Part shown: positions 7,277 through 10,300 of the stretch, in pieces
Numbering within the stretch: the stretch's first letter is position 1
Layout of the letters: every line of letters starts with the position of its first letter
Origin: an uncultured Oscillospiraceae bacterium
GTDB lineage: Bacteria > Bacillota > Clostridia > Oscillospirales > Oscillospiraceae
Length of the DNA: 10,300 nt
NCBI GenBank assembly: GCA_944385195.1
Contig: CALWWH010000147.1
Location: 1 to 10,300 of the forward strand
Direction of reading: 5' to 3'
The notes under the pieces: generated by a model
Seen by the model: only the letters and a program-made list of their open reading frames with translations
Databases searched by the model: none
Told to the model about the DNA's origin: nothing
Program-made: the position numbers and the translations under genes

Positions 7277-8135
7277 CCCCCGCTGGACGGCATATCGCAG
7301 CTGTGTGGAGGCGTATCTGGCTGGCTGTGTGCCGCAGGCTGCTCCTGCGCGGCTCCGGGAGGCCATGCTCTACAGTCTGATGGCTGGTGGCAAACGGCTC
7401 CGCCCTCTGCTGGCGCTGGAGTTCTGCCGCCTGTGCGGCGGCGACTGGGAGGCGGCCCTGCCGGCGGCCTGTGCGCTGGAAATGCTGCACACCTATTCCC
7501 TCATCCACGACGACCTGCCTGCCATGGACAATGATGATCTGCGCCGCGGCAAGCCCACCTGCCACCTCGCTTTTGACGAGGCGACGGCCATCCTGGCAGG
7601 AGACGCCCTGCAGGCGCTGGCCTTTGCCTCCATCACCAAGGCAGATTTGCCTGCCGGGCGCATTGCCAACTGCGTGGCAGACCTGGCCCATGCGGCAGGC
7701 GCCTATGGGATGTGCGGCGGTCAGCAGCTGGACCTGGATGGAGAGGGAAAGCCCCAGACGGAGGCGTCTTTGACCCGGCTGCAAAGTCTCAAAACCGGCG
7801 CCCTCATCCGCGCGGCCTGCCTCATCGGCGTCCACGCCGCCGGGGGAACGCAGACACAATTGGCGGCCGCTGGGGCGTATGCAGATGCCCTGGGGCTGGC
7901 CTTCCAGATCCGCGATGATATGCTCGACGAGATTGCCGACGAGGGAAGCCTTGGCAAGCCCATCGGCTCTGATAAGAAACAGGGCAAGTGCACGTTTTTG
8001 ACCCTCTTGGGCCTTGACGAATGCAGCAAGCGCGTTGAAATGCTGACACAAAAGGCAGTGGAGGCCCTTGCCGCGTGGGACGGGGCAGAGGCTCTGATAG
8101 ACCTGGCCCGTGAGATGGCTAATCGTGTGTCGTAA
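7260..8135 (+). CDS. ispA: Short-chain polyprenyl diphosphate synthase, probably farnesyl diphosphate synthase
   Basis: This 291-residue trans-prenyltransferase joins isopentenyl diphosphate to allylic diphosphates, supplying farnesyl diphosphate for undecaprenyl carrier lipid and quinone-type products. GGKRLRP is at 43-49. The first aspartate-rich motif is DDLPAMD (84-90), with the two-residue insertion typical of bacterial farnesyl enzymes, followed by DDLRRGKPTCH. The second motif is DDMLD (219-223) within FQIRDDMLDEIADEGSLGK. Tyr79, five residues before the first motif, is the aromatic position associated with short (C15) products, so IspA is favoured over geranylgeranyl synthase. Initiation is at TTG with a strong upstream AGGAGG, overlapping xseB by 17 bases. 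In many Firmicutes dxs follows; here the operon ends and a leu T-box begins. No clear intrinsic terminator is seen between its stop and the next promoter. Confidence 0.93.
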   Translation: MSLKTDPRWTAYRSCVEAYLAGCVPQAAPARLREAMLYSLMAGGKRLRPLLALEFCRLCGGDWEAALPAACALEMLHTYSLIHDDLPAMDNDDLRRGKPTCHLAFDEATAILAGDALQALAFASITKADLPAGRIANCVADLAHAAGAYGMCGGQQLDLDGEGKPQTEASLTRLQSLKTGALIRAACLIGVHAAGGTQTQLAAAGAYADALGLAFQIRDDMLDEIADEGSLGKPIGSDKKQGKCTFLTLLGLDECSKRVEMLTQKAVEALAAWDGAEALIDLAREMANRVS

Positions 8136-8192
8136 GCACAGTTTTGCGACGCCGCAGCTGCTGTACTCTACTTCACCGGGCAGCACTTTCTC

Positions 8193-8221
8193 TTGACAAA
8201 TCGCTTGGCATCGGCTATAAT
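8193..8221 (+). promoter_or_regulatory. Consensus sigma-A promoter of leuA
   Basis: TTGACA (8193-8198) and TATAAT (8216-8221) are both perfect matches with a 17-base spacer. Initiation should occur near 8228, placing the whole T-box leader downstream. A strong constitutive promoter fits control by premature termination rather than by initiation. Confidence 0.93.
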
Positions 8222-8230
8222 ATCCTCACA

Positions 8231-8483
8231 TATGAGCAAAGACTGTGAAGGGGACAAAGCGCGGAACCCTGTTTCAGAGAGCCGGCGGCGGGTGGAAGCC
8301 GGCACAGCGGCCGCGTCATAGCTCACCCCGGAGTCGCCTGCCTGATACAGGGCAGGACGGCCGGCACCGTTATTGGCCGGGAGCTTGCTGGAGCTCCGCT
8401 GAGCCGGACCCAAGGTCCGGGAACCCGGGTGGTACCGCGATGACATCGCCCCGGAGCGCAAATGCGCCCCGGGGCGTTTTTTT
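8231..8483 (+). promoter_or_regulatory. Leucine T-box riboswitch leader of leuA
   Basis: The RNA senses uncharged tRNA-Leu and permits readthrough into leuA when leucine is short. Stem I begins with GACT (8241-8244) pairing AGTC (8332-8335), with GTGA and GGA strands forming a kink-turn, then GGGG (8250-8253) with CCCC (8326-8329). The specifier is CTC at 8322-8324 (a Leu codon), followed by A as is usual. The distal arm is GCCGGC (8281-8286) pairing with 8298-8303, with the typical GGTGGAAGCC side. Stem II fits 8337-8356, a IIA/B-like region spans about 8358-8397 with CCGTTA, and stem III is CCGGACC/GGTCCGG (8404-8420). The T-box GGGTGGTACCGCG is at 8427-8439. In the antiterminator, CCGGG (8425-8429) pairs with CCCGG (8450-8454) and GCGAT (8437-8441) with ATCGC (8445-8449), leaving bulge TGGTACC. 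UGGU suits a tRNA ending A-CCA, as tRNA-Leu does. Confidence 0.95.
8447..8483 (+). terminator. T-box regulated intrinsic terminator
   Basis: CGCCCCGGAGCGC (8447-8459) and GCGCCCCGGGGCG (8464-8476) pair over 13 positions with a single A/C mismatch and an AAAT loop, followed by seven T residues (8477-8483). Its 5' arm shares bases 8447-8454 with the antiterminator, so the two folds exclude each other. Confidence 0.93.
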
Positions 8484-8521
8484 CACCCATCCAGCTGAAT
8501 TTAATCCTGGAGGTTATCCAA

Positions 8522-10219
8522 ATGAAACCAAAATTTGAAAAGTACATCCCTTTCCCGCACATTGCCAATCCCAACCGTCAGTGGCCCGATAAGGAGCTGA
8601 CCCAGGCGCCAATCTGGTGCTCTGTGGATCTGCGCGACGGCAACCAGGCCCTCATCAACCCTATGAACCTGGATGAAAAGCTGGAGATGTTCCATACGCT
8701 CATCGACATCGGCGTCAAGGAGATTGAGGTGGGCTTCCCCTCCGCCTCTGAGACAGAGTATGAGATCCTGCGGACCCTGATCGAGGGTAAACATATCCCG
8801 GACGACGTGACCATCCAGGTGCTGGTGCAGTGCCGCGAGCACTTGATCCGCAAGACCTTTGATGCCATCGACGGGGCCAAGAACGTCATCGTCCATTTCT
8901 ACAACTCTACCTCTGCGCTGCAGCGCAAGGTTGTCTTCAAGACCGATGTGCAGGGCGTCGAGGACATCGCCGTTGAGGGCGCACGCCTGGTCCGCCGCCT
9001 GACCGACGAGCTGCTGCAATCCCGCCCCGAGATGAATATCCGCTTCGAATACAGCCCAGAGAGCTGGATGGGCACCGAGGTCGACGTCTCTGTCCGCATC
9101 TGCCAGCGGGTGCTGGAGGAACTGCGGGCCACCCCGGAGGAGAAGGTCATCCTCAACCTGCCAACCACCGTCGAGAACATGATGCCCAACTACACCGCCG
9201 ATATGCTGGAGGTCTTTATGCGGGATCTGCCCTGGCGCGACCGGGCGATCATCAGCCTGCATCCCCACAACGACCGCGGCACCGGCGTTGCCACTGCGGA
9301 GCTGGGCCTGCTGGCTGGGGCAGACCGCGTCGAGGCGACCCTCTTCGGCAACGGCGAGCGCACCGGCAACGTGGACATGGTCACCCTGGCTATGAATATG
9401 TACACCCAGGGGATCGACCCGAAGCTGGACTTTTCGGACATCAACAAGATCCGCGATATGTATGAGCGCACCACCGGCATGAAGGTCGGCGAGCGCCAGC
9501 CCTATGCCGGCGAGCTGGTCTTCACGGCGTTCTCCGGGAGCCATCAAGACGCCATCAACAAGGGCACGGATTATATGGCGGCCTCCGGCAGCGAATACTG
9601 GGAGATTCCCTACCTGCCCATTGACCCGGCGGACGTGGGCCGCGAGTACGAGCCGGTCATCCGCATCAACAGTCAGTCTGGCAAGGGCGGGGCAGCGTAT
9701 GTCATGAACCACAGCTTCGGATATGTCCTGCCCAAGGCCATGCACCCGGAGTTTGGCGCCGTAGTCCAGAAGGAGACCGACCGCCTGGGTACAGAATTGC
9801 AGCCTGCTCAGATTATGGAGCTCTTCGACCGGGAGTATTTGCAGGTCCCGAAGGCCTGGACGCTCCTGCGCCACTCCTTCCAGGAGGATGCCAGCCATGG
9901 CGTTGCCAGCTGGGTTCGCTTTGAGGGCGTCCTGGAGAACCAGGGTACTGAGTATGCCATCCAGGGCGAGGGCAACGGCCCCATCGACGCCTTCTTCAAC
10001 GCAATCTCCGACCTCTCCATCGGCAAGTTTACCTTTGTGGACTACTCCGAGCATGCCATTACCTCCGGCTCAGACTCCAGGGCAGTGGCCTATATTCATC
10101 TGAGGACCCCCGGCGGTGCGGATGCCTTTGGCGTCGGCTCCAGCCACAACATCAACCGTGCCTCGCTGCGCGGCATCCTCAGCGCCATCAACCGCGTCAT
10201 TTACCACGGCATCCAATGA
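8522..10219 (+). CDS. leuA: LeuA, 2-isopropylmalate synthase (long, type 2 form)
   Basis: LeuA condenses acetyl-CoA with 2-ketoisovalerate to give 2-isopropylmalate, the first committed step of leucine synthesis, and is usually feedback-inhibited by leucine. The 565-residue product matches the type 2 form seen in Actinobacteria and some Clostridia. The N-terminal leader IPFPHIANPNRQWPD precedes the TIM-barrel signature LRDGNQALINPM (37-48, R38 and D39). Metal ligands lie in SLHPHNDRGTG (H247, H249), and LFGNGERTGNVD (274-285) is the second signature. SGSHQDAINKG (338-348) and IRINSQSGKGG (380-390) follow. Residues about 445-565 form the LeuA dimer/allosteric domain, with ITSGSDSRAVAYI. The ATG at 8522 follows GGAGG (8509-8513) by eight bases; the in-frame ATG at 8462 lies in the T-box terminator loop and is not usable. 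It is controlled by the leader just upstream. No other leu gene is in the window. Confidence 0.97.
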   Translation: MKPKFEKYIPFPHIANPNRQWPDKELTQAPIWCSVDLRDGNQALINPMNLDEKLEMFHTLIDIGVKEIEVGFPSASETEYEILRTLIEGKHIPDDVTIQVLVQCREHLIRKTFDAIDGAKNVIVHFYNSTSALQRKVVFKTDVQGVEDIAVEGARLVRRLTDELLQSRPEMNIRFEYSPESWMGTEVDVSVRICQRVLEELRATPEEKVILNLPTTVENMMPNYTADMLEVFMRDLPWRDRAIISLHPHNDRGTGVATAELGLLAGADRVEATLFGNGERTGNVDMVTLAMNMYTQGIDPKLDFSDINKIRDMYERTTGMKVGERQPYAGELVFTAFSGSHQDAINKGTDYMAASGSEYWEIPYLPIDPADVGREYEPVIRINSQSGKGGAAYVMNHSFGYVLPKAMHPEFGAVVQKETDRLGTELQPAQIMELFDREYLQVPKAWTLLRHSFQEDASHGVASWVRFEGVLENQGTEYAIQGEGNGPIDAFFNAISDLSIGKFTFVDYSEHAITSGSDSRAVAYIHLRTPGGADAFGVGSSHNINRASLRGILSAINRVIYHGIQ

Positions 10220-10227
10220 CCACAAAA

Positions 10228-10256
10228 GGCGGGTACAGCCCAAGGCTGTACCCGCC
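10228..10256. terminator. Perfect 13-base-pair hairpin after leuA
   Basis: GGCGGGTACAGCC (10228-10240) and GGCTGTACCCGCC (10244-10256) form a perfect stem with a CAA loop nine bases after the leuA stop codon. On the plus strand TGAGAC follows, with no T tract; on the minus strand TTTT follows. It is therefore a classical terminator shape only for a gene arriving from the right, though it may also protect or end the leuA transcript. Confidence 0.6.
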
Positions 10257-10262
10257 TGAGAC

Positions 10263-10294
10263 TGTCGGAAAAACCCCTACGGGCTTTTCCGACA
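10263..10294. terminator. Second hairpin after leuA, probable terminator
   Basis: TGTCGGAAAA (10263-10272) pairs with TTTTCCGACA (10285-10294). After an A/C mismatch, CCC pairs with GGG around a CTAC loop. The inner CCC/GGG stem with AAAA before and TTTT after resembles a bidirectional intrinsic terminator embedded in a longer stem. The window ends six bases later, so any further T tract is not visible. Confidence 0.55.
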
Positions 10295-10300
10295 AACTTT

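Noticed and set aside
6762..8186. Long antisense open frame (474 codons) opposite xseA-xseB-ispA
   Set aside because: It spans three real genes on the other strand, has low-complexity Arg/Pro/Ser-rich composition and shows no family motifs.
8232..8321. Possible leader peptide (ATG at 8232, 29 codons, stop TAG) before leuA
   Set aside because: It has no ribosome binding site, starts a few bases from the predicted transcript start, has no leucine codon run, and lies within T-box stem I, which explains the control.
8462..8521. ATG at 8462 as the leuA start
   Set aside because: It lies in the loop and arm of the T-box terminator; the ATG at 8522 has a proper GGAGG and a family-like N-terminus.
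8501..10054. Long antisense open frame (517 codons) opposite leuA
   Set aside because: It mirrors the codon pattern of a clearly real gene in GC-rich DNA, lacks recognisable domains and has no convincing ribosome binding site or promoter.

Overview
The window looks like chromosomal DNA from a GC-rich, Gram-positive member of the Clostridia, probably a gut-type Oscillospiraceae relative. This is inferred from an AddA-type recombination nuclease instead of RecB, a T-box leader in front of leuA, strong AGGAGG ribosome binding sites, consensus TTGACA/TATAAT promoters, and a nusB-xseA-xseB-ispA gene order typical of Firmicutes. The genus cannot be named from sequence reading alone. I see no mobile element, CRISPR array, tRNA or rRNA.

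Layout. Positions 2-3040 (+) hold the 3' part of addA, cut by the left window edge. A bidirectional-looking hairpin terminator (3073-3134) separates it from a convergent AraC-family regulator with an N-terminal cupin (3149-4300, -). The 179-base divergent gap 4301-4479 carries a consensus promoter for the regulator and an extended -10 promoter for the next operon, with a short palindrome and an 8-base direct repeat between and on them.

Positions 4480-8135 (+) form a tightly packed operon: nusB, a TsaD/Kae1-like paralog, xseA, xseB and ispA. Every junction overlaps (1, 8, 26 and 17 bases), so translational coupling is likely. ispA uses a TTG start with a strong ribosome binding site inside xseB. 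Compared with the Bacillus subtilis order nusB-folD-xseA-xseB-ispA-dxs, the folD slot is taken by the TsaD-like gene and dxs does not follow ispA.

Positions 8193-8483 hold a perfect consensus promoter and a complete T-box riboswitch with a CUC (Leu) specifier, a UGGU tRNA-end bulge, an antiterminator and a competing terminator. It controls leuA (8522-10219), a long (type 2) 2-isopropylmalate synthase. Two strong hairpins follow leuA at 10228-10256 and 10263-10294.

Functionally this is mainly housekeeping DNA: double-strand break repair (AddA), transcription antitermination (NusB), nuclease VII (XseAB), isoprenoid chain building (IspA) and leucine synthesis (LeuA). The least explained items are the TsaD-like paralog and the AraC-type regulator, whose targets are unknown. 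I found no convincing evidence of a wholly new system.
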